The notes under the pieces are model-generated. The model worked only from the letters and a program-made list of their open reading frames with translations. It made no database searches and had not been told where the DNA came from. Both the position numbers and the translations under genes were made by a program. A DNA stretch of 64,000 nucleotides from NCBI RefSeq assembly GCF_036785885.1, contig NC_092310.1, positions 1,984,001 through 2,048,000 on the forward strand. The letters run 5' to 3'. Numbering within the stretch: the first letter of the stretch is position 1; every line of letters begins with the position of its first letter. This DNA is from Coffea arabica (lineage: Eukaryota; Streptophyta; Magnoliopsida; Gentianales; Rubiaceae). Below are positions 44,393 through 55,919 of the stretch, one piece after another.

Positions 44393-47300
44393 ATGTACAT
44401 GGCGGCAAGAGTTGTTGACCTGAGAACAATGAATGTGCTACTGGCTACATGCAATGTCCTGAATCGAAAAATGATGGACGAAACTGGACTGCAAGAATCA
44501 GATAAGATGATTGCTGATTTCTTGCAAAATGGCGACCCAAGAAAATCTTGTACATTTGGCTATTTGATTTCTTGCAAAAGCTCAATCAATATTTGTGTTC
44601 GTTGTTCTTACTGACCTAAATCAGTAAGCAGACATCAAATCTTTCTGCTCAGTCTACAAGTACCAGAAGTGCCATAGAAACTATATTAGCTTTTGTTCAA
44701 AACACTGAAAAAAGAGAAAGTGCTATAAAAATAACGATAATGAGTGGCACCCACAAGCATGAGAGGCAGAGAGCTCTAGAATTGCCATGAAGGCCAACTC
44801 TTTGAGACAGCAAGATGCAACAAGTAGAGCTAATCACAACTATTTGACTCTTAAAATCTCAAATCATCGCACTTGAACATAAACTTCAGTAGAATGAGAT
44901 TACTCGTATTATAAATTATCAGACTACCAATCTCACAACCATTGGGTTTAAGTCCAGATCATAGCTGAAGAGAGTCAACAGAATCCCATCATTTAAGAGA
45001 CACAATAAGAAAGCCAATAATCAGATAATTCGGAGCAAGATGGTGAATACATTTCCATGAGGTGGAGGTTCAGAGTAAGCATTTCCATCCCAATAGAATC
45101 TCAAATTTAAAGAGGTTTAGCTACCTTCAGCAATCATGATGTACAACTAGAAGTAGCAAACATATGAGATGAGCAAAAGCAAAGAATTTTGTACTGTATA
45201 TGTAAATACAAAAAGTTTTCAGCTTTGACATTGTGCTTGACTGTCCACATCAATAATCTGCTCTTGAACATCCGTATTCCATAATCGAATTTAACATATG
45301 GTTAGTGATATTGTTTTCTTCCCTGAACAGCACTTGTAAGTTTGTAGAAAATGTTAGCATTGATTATTACGCTGGAGTATGTTGTCCAGAAGAAACAAAA
45401 ACTAGAATTAACTCTTAAAGTCTTTGTCCATCATTGCTTATTCATAATTTTCTGTGCTCCATCAAACTTTGATTTAACAATCTATTTCATGAATGTAGAC
45501 ACATTACCATTCTTTTCTAGCAAATGAACTTTTAGCGTGCTTAGTTGGATGAGGAGCTTCTAGATTCAAAATCTAAGGCAGGCATGTTTGCCAGCATTGC
45601 AATAAAGATAGAAGAGCAATTTCCATGTCATTTTTGAGCTGGGAATCTTACACAAAGAAAGAGCTTCTTTTTGTTGCCTTTGTTCGAAAAGTAATAAGCA
45701 GGATAGAAGACTTGATACTAAGTACAGCTACTTATCCATTTAGAACAAAATCAATAACCTGATGCTATTTCTAGAAAATTTGCAAGCTTCTCACGATCAA
45801 TGTGTTTCTCTATCACCAACCAAACCTCTCAGGATGATCACCAGAAATTCACGTTAATGATGTCCTTGATCTTGAGAGACTTTACATATGTTGGGGAAAG
45901 AAATTTTAGCGAGCAGTTCATAGAGGCCAGCTGAAAAAAATAGAGCATCTTATCAAGTTTTAGACACTAAGAAGAAAGAAAAGTGTACCTGTAGTGTGCC
46001 ATCCTAGTCATTTCTCTCCAATTGAAACAGGATCTGATTCAACAAAGTTTTCAAAGGTTAAGAGCAGTTGTAGATTCCAGTTGACGTTTGAGCCTGATAT
46101 CATTGCACAACAGAAAACTCGAACTGGGACAATATGTGGTCAACAAGAAAGCTAATGAGAAAGTTCAGATAATTCAACAATACTTTGGTTCTGTCAATCT
46201 CACAAAAGGGTAAAATGTTTGTTTACAGAGTTGTGTTTACAGTTATTCCTATGACCATTACATTAGTTTGGTTCCGACCGCAATGCAACGCAAGTAATTA
46301 CAACTTAAAAACTTGAAAATAATGATAGGCACTTTTCGTAGCACATGCAAAGCATCCCATATTGAGGCATTGATGCACAATAGAGCTATGGGACAATGAG
46401 GCACAATAGAGATCCACATTCAACTACTACCATAACACTGGGTAGATCTAACTCCTAACTACAAGCAGCATGCCAGAGATGACAAATTGAGTTCTAAAAC
46501 ATGTAAATCAGCACCTTATTATCATGACAACAAATGTCTGAATCATTTGCTAGTTTAAAAGCATCAATGAGGTTCCCTGTTGAGCTTTGGGCCTAAAATC
46601 ACTCCAAAGCACAAAAACTCAAACTCAGGATGGCATATAGCGTAGCATACAACTAAAGGAAAATTTCAATAATTGCAGGTTTTCTGTCATTGTAACCAAA
46701 GCCCCAAAAGAAGAAATTTACCATACAAATACTAGCAACCAACAATCATAAAAACAGAGAGAGCTTGAGAGCCTTTATCAAGGTAGGTTCACTAAGAGCA
46801 GCAAGTAGCAACAAACAGGCTTGACTAACTACCAGAATGCTCCAAAACATTCCGCTTAGACTTGAATGTTGGAAGACACTCCACCAAGTTTTGTGCAACT
46901 TCATTGCTTGAACAGTACACTTCCTTGGCTAACTCAAAAATATCTTCAGGACGACAAGATTTCTTTTGTTTTGTGGATATCAAAGTGGTTAAAAGTCACA
47001 ATTGAGCAATGAAAGAAGAGAAGCATATCTAAAATTACCAGACTTTTTGAACCAAAACATGAAAGCGATGACCAACAGCTGCGAAATAATCCTTGGTTGA
47101 CCATAGTCTTCATGGCTAGAAAGTCAAAACCAAGGAAAAGAGACTCAGAAAACCATCATATATGACTCTGATAGAGCAGTTACTAATCAAATGGTTCGGA
47201 TAAGTATGTAAGCCCATTATCAAGAGAAAAAAGTTCAGAGAAACCATTTCATTCCCGTAGAATCACAAGTTTAAACAGAGTGAGCTGACTTTAGCAACAA

Positions 47301-48560
47301 TAACTTACAATCCACAGAAGCAGACATGTAAAATCAACAAAAATAGACTGCTGGCTGTTTTAAACGTTGATGGGCTATTTATAGGAAATGCAAGCCAAAA
47401 GTTATTGAGTTCCAGCCATATAGATCGTCCTGAAGAAGCTTCAAAATTCTAACCTCCGTTTGTCTAAGCAAGAGACCACCAAAATCAGTTTGGACAGTAT
47501 TGAAGACAGGAGTGTGGTCAGAATTGTAATTTAAGGACATATAGAAAAAGTTCCTCAAATTTTCTACATACCCTATGGAATATAAAACGCATTTGCATTT
47601 TAAAGAAAACTCATTTCATCCTGATGCACACCGTGAGTTTAAAGAGAGAGCTAATCTTAGAAATCATAATATACAACTGATTGGCTGACATACATGATAA
47701 ACAAAGTAAAGTCAAATCTTAATTTCTTTTATATTGTTACTTGATTAGTTGATTTGTTTCATTTTTCTTTTATGCAAAACTTGCTTTGGTCATCCAAGAA
47801 ATATGAAGACATGTAACCATCGCATATTGATGGTAATTTTTATGAACTACCTATAACTTTGAATCATGATTCTGAAACCTAAGAATGACATTAAACAAAA
47901 TTGAAAAGAACCACTACATGCAATTCTTCATTTTTGGTTAAACGACTACCAACATAAGATGTAGTACTCAACATCATATAGACCAAGTAATATTGGAATA
48001 ATAACAAATCTTAAAGTAACAGAATCATTCTAGACATGCCATTTTTAACTGCAAAAAGAGAACATGAAAACTCAGAAAATCATGTTGCATGTAATGGCGC
48101 AAAGATACAGCTTCAAGAAAGGTGGCGAGCAACTTGTGGAGGCTGGCTAATGGAGAATAAGCAGTCACAAGACGGACCAATACTTTTCTGCAACTAAGTT
48201 GCAGCTAACTTGAGAGACAAGCAGTCTGAGATAGAAAAACAAATTGAGGTCCATAACCAATGAATTACTAACTCATGTCATGACCACAAAAGCTACAGCT
48301 GATTTACAGTTTGAATCACCACATTCACAATGTAGATCTCAGGCTTTGGCATTGTTTTCTAACATAAACTGGCATGCAGATGTGAAATCTTTCTGCTCAG
48401 TCTACAGATACAAGTAATGTCACAAGAACTATCCTAGTTTGTGCCCGAAACTCTGAAAGATGACCAGTTGAGTAATTTAGAAAAAGAGATGTGGCGGCCA
48501 ACAAGTATGACAGGCAGAGAAAGCTAAAGAATCTTCATGAGGCGAATTCCCAGAGCAGCA
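44393..48560 (-). repeat. NLR 3'-flank block B, without an NLR
   Basis: It matches block C over nearly its whole length (44650-45540 with 57440-58680, then 45540-48360 with 58680-61600) and block A in part. In A and C the block ends at an NLR stop codon. Here it runs into the 48.6-kb duplication with no NLR, so the gene was lost or never copied. Its acceptor-like module at 46601 has lost the CAG (it reads GAG). A 73-codon frame at 44393-44614 is repeated at 52305-52490 only because the DNA is duplicated. No gene called. Confidence 0.65.
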
Positions 48561-48689
48561 ACCAATACATTCTGTAAGGTCATTGAAAACACACTTTGAA
48601 GGTACTTGAGGTAGACCTATTTTTAAATAAATCATTAGAAATTAGAAAATATAGAAGCAAGAATTATTAAAGATGGAAATTTAAGATAA

Positions 48690-50430
48690 ATAGGCATTTT
48701 TTCCAAGTAAAGTTTGTTACTATCATTTAATAAAACCTTTTGTAATGACATCGAAAATACACTTTGAAGGTAATTGAGGCAACTCTCTTTTAAATAAATC
48801 ATGAAAAAGAAAATGCTACAGCTGATTGACAGTTTCAACTTTGGAGGCACCATATTCACAACAACAAATCACAAGCTTTGCCAGCCAAGATATGAAGAAT
48901 AAAAAGACTGTGCCCAAATGTGATCCAGTTAAGAATCAAATCAATTTCAAAAGTAAAGGCAGTAATACTAATTAGGGGCCAACAAGGTTTATCCAATAAA
49001 CTGGAAACATAATTTATTCGTTTAGGAAGGGACCATCTATACTGAGTAAAATTCCAGCACTTGGTTTTCAATATCAAAGACCTCAAATCTTTTGGTGATT
49101 CTTGGAGTAGAAATCAAAGGGAAAAGTGTTGCTTTGATCTTGGAGTACAATTATCCTGATTTGTGAGAAATTTAGGTAGCATGGCACGAATGCTAAAATT
49201 CCATGTTCCACCTTAACTTATAATACCTAGTAACATGTCATGCGCTTTGCACGTAATCATACTAATCCAACATATAACATTATTGAGATACTAAATTCTT
49301 TGTTAAATTTTGACTTTAAACATCAAAATAGATTAATTCTTTTGGTTTTCAGTTTCGTTAACTAGTTCTTTGAAAAATTCTAGTTTAGGCGTACATATAT
49401 TGCACGCTGCATTCCACCCCAGTTGCTATGACTAATAACTTATTCAAAATTCTTTAAACAATTGAACTTTAAGTAAATGAAACAAACCTTCAACGAAGAA
49501 CTCAAACTCATATATAAATCAAAATGCACTCTTCTAGTAACCAATCCAACACTATATAGCCTTGACAATAGACCATAGAATTCAAACAGAATAGTAAAAT
49601 GAAACAAGAAATAAATAGGCTAAGAAGGTTTTGATTTAATGATTAAATTACTTCAAGAATAAGAGTTCCTAGATTCAATTCTCCGAATTTTTACTTCTCA
49701 TGTATGAAAATAAAGTATGAACGTAAAAATGAGCTAACCTAATGTTTCAAAAAAAAAAAAAAAGAAATCACCTAAAACTACAAAGGATCTTTGTATACTC
49801 TTAAAACTTATGCCTATATTTCTTCTTGTTAATTTGCAACCTAAACCTTTTAACTTTTTGAGTATCTTTCCATTTCAAAAATTGGAGATCCTTGATATTT
49901 GTAGTTGTCTTGACCAATTCAATTTCTTTCCTCCATTTCATAATTAGTTTGCATGCATTTTAATGGTGAGTTTATCCACGATTTGTATAGAATACACCTA
50001 GGGCTGTCAATCCGTCTTTGAGCTTGGGGTTGCTTGATTAATTTTAAAAAAATCTTAGGTCGAATGAACTTTAGCAAAGAATAATTTGAAATATGCATTT
50101 GCAATCCCGTTAAAAATTTATCTTCATACCTTTTGCAAGGTCATTGAAAACACACATTGAAGGAACTTGACGTTATCCTATTTTTAAATAAAATCATTAG
50201 ACAATAGAAAATATAGAGGCAAGAATTATTAAAGATGAAAATTTAAGAGGTACTTTGAAGACATCAAAAATACACATTGAAAGTACTTGAGGTAAACCCT
50301 TTTTTTTAATAAATCATTAGCATTAAAAAATTAAGAGGAAAGAATTATTAAAAATAGAAATATTAAAAAATCTACCGAATTGTCCTTTTAGATAAATTTT
50401 GTATACACAGATAGTGTATATACAAGTGGG
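48690..50430. repeat. Segmental duplication, right copy (matches 27.76-29.31 kb)
   Basis: It follows the left copy through the SINE-like piece and the two 115-bp degenerate units, with small indels (extra material near 49780-50100). No gene is supported; a 61-codon frame here is not shared. Confidence 0.7.
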
Positions 50431-50438
50431 GTTGACTG

Positions 50439-50560
50439 CATGCTACCTTCATTGTGGAAGCAATTCTTTTTGTTCCTTGGATACTTTTTTCAGTGGAAGG
50501 TTTTAGCTCTGGCTGGAAGCAGCGAGGAACTATTCTTTGCTTTAGCAGAAGCAACAAGAC
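50439..50560 (-). pseudogene. Second relic of an NLR 5' end
   Basis: This is the duplicated counterpart of the 29313-29449 relic. It has the same ATT in place of the start ATG, plus an extra in-frame deletion of 15 bases relative to the live gene (residues read IASTMKVAC). The CCAAGGAACAA leader and upstream TTCCTCGCTGC and CAAAAGCATAC blocks are kept. Because both relics share the start-codon change, the copying happened after the gene had died. Confidence 0.68.
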
Positions 50561-51163
50561 TTTGACAAACTTGTATGCTTTTGCAACAAGGAAGAGGTTG
50601 ATACTCGATCCGGGGCCTCACAATTTATGTTTTATACAATTTCATACAAGTTAATCTTTGGTGTAAATTAGTCGGATTTCGGTATGAATCAGGTCCAGTT
50701 TAATGTAAATCAGGTGCAGTTCATTATATATTAATTTGTTATTATTTGGTATAAATCAGAGACACTTGTATATAAGTTGATTATTATCATTTAGTGTAAG
50801 TTAAGATTAATTTGGTGTAAATTGAGAGTAAATTGTTAATTTATACCAATTTATGCGTAATGGAACTTGTGAGGCCCTATTTCCTGCATAGAATTTTCAG
50901 TTGAATTCTTCAATACTTGTCGTTGTTCGGGCCTTCATGTGCTTTTGATCCACATGCTGGAGCCTTGGGTTGCATAAAATATGACAATACGACAAAACAG
51001 GAAAAAAGAAAGGGAAAATGGCAATCATAATTGCAACTCCGGCAACCATTTTTTTTTTTGGTTAAATACAAAAAAACTCATTATGATTAATTGAATGTTC
51101 AAGCTAACTCCCTATGCTTTCGAAATCTATATAAAATCCCCTTATACTTTTGATTAAAATAAA

Positions 51164-51638
51164 GGGCAAATTACACTTTACCCTCCTGTGGTATAGTTGA
51201 TTTTCACATAACCTCCCTATAGTTTTAAAAGTTATACGTAACATTTTTATAATTTAGACTAAAGTATCAAAATGACGGAAATAATAACAAAATCTATGAA
51301 AATGTCAAAATTACTAAAATATAGAAATATAATATATATGGCACTCTAACCCTGTATGATTTTATATTTAACATATAATCCCGTTATGGTTTAGTACTTT
51401 ATCATATTACCCCCTCATGGTTTTCAATATATATACATAACTTCCTGTGGTTAATAAATAATTTTCAACTTTATATAGGGGTATTTTTGATATTTTAGCC
51501 ATCTCTATTATGGATTGCAAATTCCGTCATTTTGATACTTTAATCCAAATCATGAGGGGGTTATCTATAACTTTTGACATCATAGTGAGGTTATGTAAGA
51601 AAATACTAAACCACAAGGAGGTAAAGCATAATTTGCTC
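51164..51638. mobile_element. Mutator-like MITE (475 bp), copy 1
   Basis: The ends GGGCAAATTACACTTTACC and GGTAAAGCATAATTTGCTC are inverted. Flanks TAAAATAAA (51155-51163) and TAAATTAAA (51639-51647) match at 8 of 9 bases. It sits inside a larger arm-like sequence opening GGTTAAATACAAAAAA at about 51059, so elements may be nested. Confidence 0.82.
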
Positions 51639-51935
51639 TAAATTAAAATATTAAGTTTTTTGTTATAGTTAACCGCCGTAAAGGGTAAGTTGGTTATTTG
51701 ATTATAAGGCAATTTATATTATATAGAATGGGAAAATAGAAATTTTTTTTCTCTTCTTTCCATCCATACGCCTTACAATGTCTCTCTTTTTTGTATTTTT
51801 GGTTATTGTATCTCCTTCTCACCACCTGACCTTCCCTTTTCTTTCTCTCTCTTTTTTTTTTTTAACTTTGTCCCTATTCACCTCTGAATCACCCATAAAT
51901 TAGTACTATTCAAATCCAAAATCTTATGACCCAAA

Positions 51936-52091
51936 ATGATGACGTCTTCAAAATTTTGGAAATGGATGGAGTGGTTGATCTACTCCTTCATTTGTGCATA
52001 TATGGTATTTCTGTCCATGGTGCCAGCCTATTTATGTCAAGTAATTCCGTGCGGTGGCTGCTTGCGGTGCACAAGAGCGGTTATCTGCTGA
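51936..52091 (+). CDS. Putative small secreted cysteine-rich peptide, copy 1 (51 aa)
   Basis: The 51-codon frame starts MMTSSKFWKW and has a hydrophobic segment (about residues 13-30) ending VPAYLC, which looks like a signal peptide. A short mature part follows, QVIPCGGCLRCTRAVIC, with four or five cysteines. A pyrimidine-rich leader and AT-rich DNA precede it. The paralogue at 54008-54169 keeps the frame, the signal and the CxxxxCxxCxxC core exactly. No known family is recognised. It lies between NLR-flank blocks and next to Mutator-like arms, so it could be transposon-carried. It is too short for certainty, and a chance frame remains possible. Confidence 0.35.
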   Translation: MMTSSKFWKWMEWLIYSFICAYMVFLSMVPAYLCQVIPCGGCLRCTRAVIC

Positions 52092-52295
52092 AGATGATAC
52101 AAGAAAAGATGATCATACCTGTGATTTGGTGTTTTACTACATAACCCTTCTATAATTTAAAAACTTAAATATAATTCCTTCATAATTTGGATTAAAGTGT
52201 TATCATCATTTTTTTCCATTAAAACTAACGGTCAATAGCAAAAATCAAAGTCAAACTAATAAATAGACAAATTCACATTTTCACTACATTTTTGC

Positions 52296-52800
52296 CTGAG
52301 AACAATGAATGTACTACTGGCTACATGCAATGTCCTGAATCGAAAAATGATGGACGAAACTGGACTGCAAGAATCAGATAAGATGATTGTTGATTTCTTG
52401 CAAAATGGAGACTCAAGAAAATCTTGTACATTTGGTTATTTGATTACCTGCAAAAGCTCAATCAATATTTGTTTTCGTTGTTCTTACTGACCTAAATCAG
52501 TAAGCAGGCATCAAATCTTTCTGCTCAGTCTACAAGTACCAGAAGTGCCATAGAAACTATATTAGCTTTTGCTCAAAACACTGAAAAAAAGAGCTAGAAA
52601 GTGCTATAACAATAACGATAATGAGTGGCAACCACAGGCATGAGAGGCAGAGAGCTCCAGAATTGCCATGAAGGCAAACTCTTTGAGACAGCAAGATGCA
52701 ACAAGTAGAGCTAATTACAACTATTCGTGAAAGTTCCATGAATATTGTTACTTGATTAGTTGATTTGTTTCACTTCTCTTTTATGCAAAACTTGCTTTGG
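52296..52800. repeat. Short copy of NLR 3'-flank block B
   Basis: From TGAGAACAATGAATGT onward it follows 44415-44840 closely, then jumps to a piece resembling 47735-47800 (TTGTTACTTGATTAGTTG). It separates the two copies of the 1.4-kb segment. No gene. Confidence 0.75.
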
Positions 52801-53227
52801 TCATCCAAGAAATATTGTGCATTTGGTTATTAACTACAAAAACAAGATATTAACTCAAGCTTCCAATGAAGACACATTTTTATAATTTGGGGATTAAAAC
52901 TGCTTGTGTTAAAATTTGGGTACAAAAACTACATTTTTCTCTACTTATCGTTGCTCGGGCCTTCATCTACTTTTGATCCACATGCTGGAGCCTTGGGTTG
53001 TGTAAAATATGACAATCAAGGATTTAAAATACGACAATCAAGGATTTAAAATACGACAAAAAAGGAAAAAAGAAAGGGAAAATGCCAATCATAATTGCAA
53101 ATCCGGCAACCATTTTCTTTTTGGGTTAAATACAAAAAGCCTCGCTATGATTAACCGAATGTTCAAGTTAACTCCCTATCCTTTTGAAACCTACAAAAAA
53201 CCCCCTTATGCTTTTGATTAAAATAAA

Positions 53228-53711
53228 TGGCAAATTACACTTTACCCTCCTGTGGTATGGCTAATTTTCACATAACCGTCCTATAGTTTTAAAACCTATG
53301 TATAACTTTTTTATAGTTTGGACTAAAGTGTCAAAGAGATGGAAATAATCATTTGTAACAGAATTTATGAAAATGTCAAAATTACCAAAATATAGAAATA
53401 TAATATGCATGACACTCTAACCCTGTATGGTTTAATATTTTATCATATAACCCCCTTATGGTTTAGTGCTTTACCATATAACCCCTTTATGATTTCAACA
53501 TCTATACATCACCTCCCTGCGGTTAATAAATAATTTTCAACTTTACATAAGGGTATTTTTAATATTTTAGTTGTCTCTGTTATGGATTGCAAATTCCGTC
53601 ACCTTGATATTTTAATTCAAATCATGAGTGAGTTATGTATACCTTTTGACACCATAGTAAGGTTATGTAAGAAAACATTAAACTACAAAGGAGATAAAGT
53701 GTAATTTGTCC
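53228..53711. mobile_element. Mutator-like MITE (484 bp), copy 2
   Basis: It has the same ends and flanks (TAAAATAAA at 53219-53227, TAAATTAAA at 53712-53720) as the element at 51164-51638. It was carried here by segmental duplication, not by a separate insertion. Confidence 0.82.
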
Positions 53712-54007
53712 TAAATTAAAATATTAAGTTTTTTGTTATAGTTAACAGTCGTAAAGGGTTAGTTGGTTATTTGATTATAAGGCAATATATAAAATGGGAA
53801 AATAGAAAATCTTTTTCTCTTCTTTCCATCCATACGCCTTACAATGTATCTCTTTTTTGTATTTTTTGGTTAAAACATATTGTATCTCCTTCTCACCACT
53901 TGACCTTCCCTTTTCTTTTTTTTTTTCTTTTTTTTAACTTTGTTCCTATTCACCTCTGAATCACCCATAAATTAGTACTATTCAAACCCAAAATCTTATG
54001 ACCCAAA

Positions 54008-54169
54008 ATGATGGCGTCTTCAAAATTTCAGAAATGGATGGAGTGCTTGATCTACTTCTTCATTTGTGCATATATGATATTTCTGTCCGTGGCGCCAGCC
54101 TATTTATGTCAAGTAATTCCGTGCGGTGGCTGCTTGCGGTGCACAGGGGCGGTTTTCTGGAGAAGATGA
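54008..54169 (+). CDS. Putative small secreted cysteine-rich peptide, copy 2 (53 aa)
   Basis: This is the paralogue of 51936-52091. It starts MMASSKFQKW, has a hydrophobic segment FFICAYMIFLSVAPAYLC, then QVIPCGGCLRCTGAVFWRR. The AYLCQVIPCGGCLRCT core is unchanged between copies, while the signal segment and tail differ. About ten codons differ and I saw no silent change. That could mean diversifying selection, or no coding constraint with a lucky frame. No initiation signal beyond ATGATGGCG was seen. Family unknown. Confidence 0.35.
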   Translation: MMASSKFQKWMECLIYFFICAYMIFLSVAPAYLCQVIPCGGCLRCTGAVFWRR

Positions 54170-54362
54170 TATGAAAAAAGATGATCATACTTTGTGATTT
54201 GGTGTTTTACCACATAATCTTTCTATAGTTTAAAAACTTATATATAATCTCTTCATAATTTGGATTAAAGTGTTACCATCATTTTTTTTCCGTTAAAACT
54301 AACAGTCAATAGCAAAAATCAAAGTCAAACTAATATATAGACAAATTCACCTTTTCACTACA

Positions 54363-55919
54363 TTTTTTTTCCTTTCTTTCTTTTTTTTCTTTTCTTTTCT
54401 TTCTTTCTCTCTCTTTTTTTTGGAAGAGAAGAGATGATTTAAAATCTGTACTTGGCTTATAAAATCTTAATTTTCTCTGGATACAAAAAAAAGGAAGGGA
54501 AATGAAAAATAAACAATTAAGAAATAGAAAAGATGGAAGGAAAGTGAAAAAAATAAATTAATAAGAAACCAAAAATGGAAGGGAAATATAAAACAAATAA
54601 ATAAGAAACAAAAAATACCAAATCTTTATTGACTGCAAATATCATGATAGGCTTTTAGACCAAATCTTTTATGGTATTTTCTACTTATTATTTATCTATT
54701 CTTTATTTAAATTTCTTCTTTTTTGTATTTGGATGAAAAAAAACGAAAATAGTGAAAGAGTAAATTTGTCAATGTATTAGTTCGACTTTGATTCTTTTTT
54801 TACTATTGATAACTTTGATGGAGAAACTACCGGTGACCCATTAAGTCACACCATGAGAAGGTTATATATAGGTATATTAAGTCAAATCATGAGGGCAAAA
54901 GGTAATTTGTCCTAATTATTATTTTGTTTGCTTAAAATCTTTGAGAATTTGGGCAAAGTCCAGAGACCACAAAGTGATAATTTCCATACTACTTATCTGG
55001 CTGGTTGGTTCAGTATGGAGGAATATGTGTACTGGATGTCCACCTCAATACTCAGACTTGGTCATACACCATGTAATTGGCCACGAATTGGACTCTTTTC
55101 TTTGCATTTTAACTTGTGAAAGTTGTTCAAATATTCTCTCGTACTTTAGGAAGTCTTCTAAAGCATCAATGATACTTGAAAGAAGGAATTTAACAACTCA
55201 TATCTTAGACCGTATTCTTCTATTAGCCTCCTATCCCATTTATAATTAGTTTTCACACTCAATATGTCTTGGTTATGTTTCATGTGCAAGATTTAAGTGG
55301 TGAAAATTTGAGGAGTTTGTTTAACCAAAGTACAATATGCTTTTCCCAGGGAAGCTGCTTGGCTTTTTACTGCAAAATAATTTCCCAGGTCAATGCTGGG
55401 ATTCCCTTTTTTTTTTTTTTTTTAAGTGGCTTGTTTGTGTTGTCATCCTGCACTTGGTTTTGTGAATTGGATTTTGACTCTTGGCTGGCTTGTTCAAACT
55501 TCCAAGTTTCTTAAACACAAGTACCTCCCGGAATAGAGAAAATACCAAATTGAGGGCCGGCTTCTACTTTGTGTATTATCCGCAATCAGGTTTGGTTAGG
55601 CAGAGCCAAAGAAGAAGTAAGATTTACAGCAACTAGTAGGCGTTGTTCTGAAGCCGCGGATTAAAACGCATACACAGAGTCATGCCAGTAAAGAGAGAGC
55701 ATTGGCAATCAAATATCAGAGGGTGAATTACACACAATCCCCTTGTAGTTTTGAATAATACCACATTTCAAAATAAGAAGATTTACTTGTATTGGCCGTC
55801 AAAGTCTTAGAGGCATAGAAAAGTAGAAATGCATTCCTTGTTACATATCCTGAGCTAGCAATGAATAGGATTTGAAGCCAAGAGACAAGTTCACATAGAA
55901 GTAATTTTACAAATAGATG
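54363..55919. other. Spacer with pyrimidine tract and a Mutator-like arm, no gene called
   Basis: A 60-base T/C tract (54362-54420) and a purine-rich stretch are followed at about 54835-54915 by an arm ending GGTAATTTGTCCTAA, like the right ends of the nearby MITEs. From 54920 to 55250 overlapping frames of 63 and 102 codons are open on + but resemble no family. A T run at 55408-55424 follows. Pieces at 55285 and 55750 match 27625 and 29725. Confidence 0.5.

Larger units (their letters stand above)
50925..52294. repeat. 1.4-kb duplicated segment, copy 1
   Basis: It matches 52945-54362 from CGTTG(T/C)TCGGGCCTTCAT to CAAATTCAC(A/C)TTTTCACTACA. It includes a Mutator-like MITE (51164-51638) and a small open frame (51936-52091). 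Its right edge at 52294 joins abruptly to NLR-flank DNA. Confidence 0.85.
52945..54362. repeat. 1.4-kb duplicated segment, copy 2
   Basis: Second copy of 50925-52294, with a local triplication near 53000-53055 of a unit like AATACGACAATCAAGGATTT. The same MITE at the same site shows that the segment was copied after the MITE landed. Confidence 0.85.

Noticed and set aside
44393..44614. 73-codon frame repeated at 52305-52490
   Set aside because: Both lie in a recent duplicate of NLR-flank DNA. The older relative at 29760-29880 has a different frame and end.
54941..55249. 102-codon + frame
   Set aside because: It overlaps another open frame in a different phase, has no recognisable domain, and has no second copy to test it.
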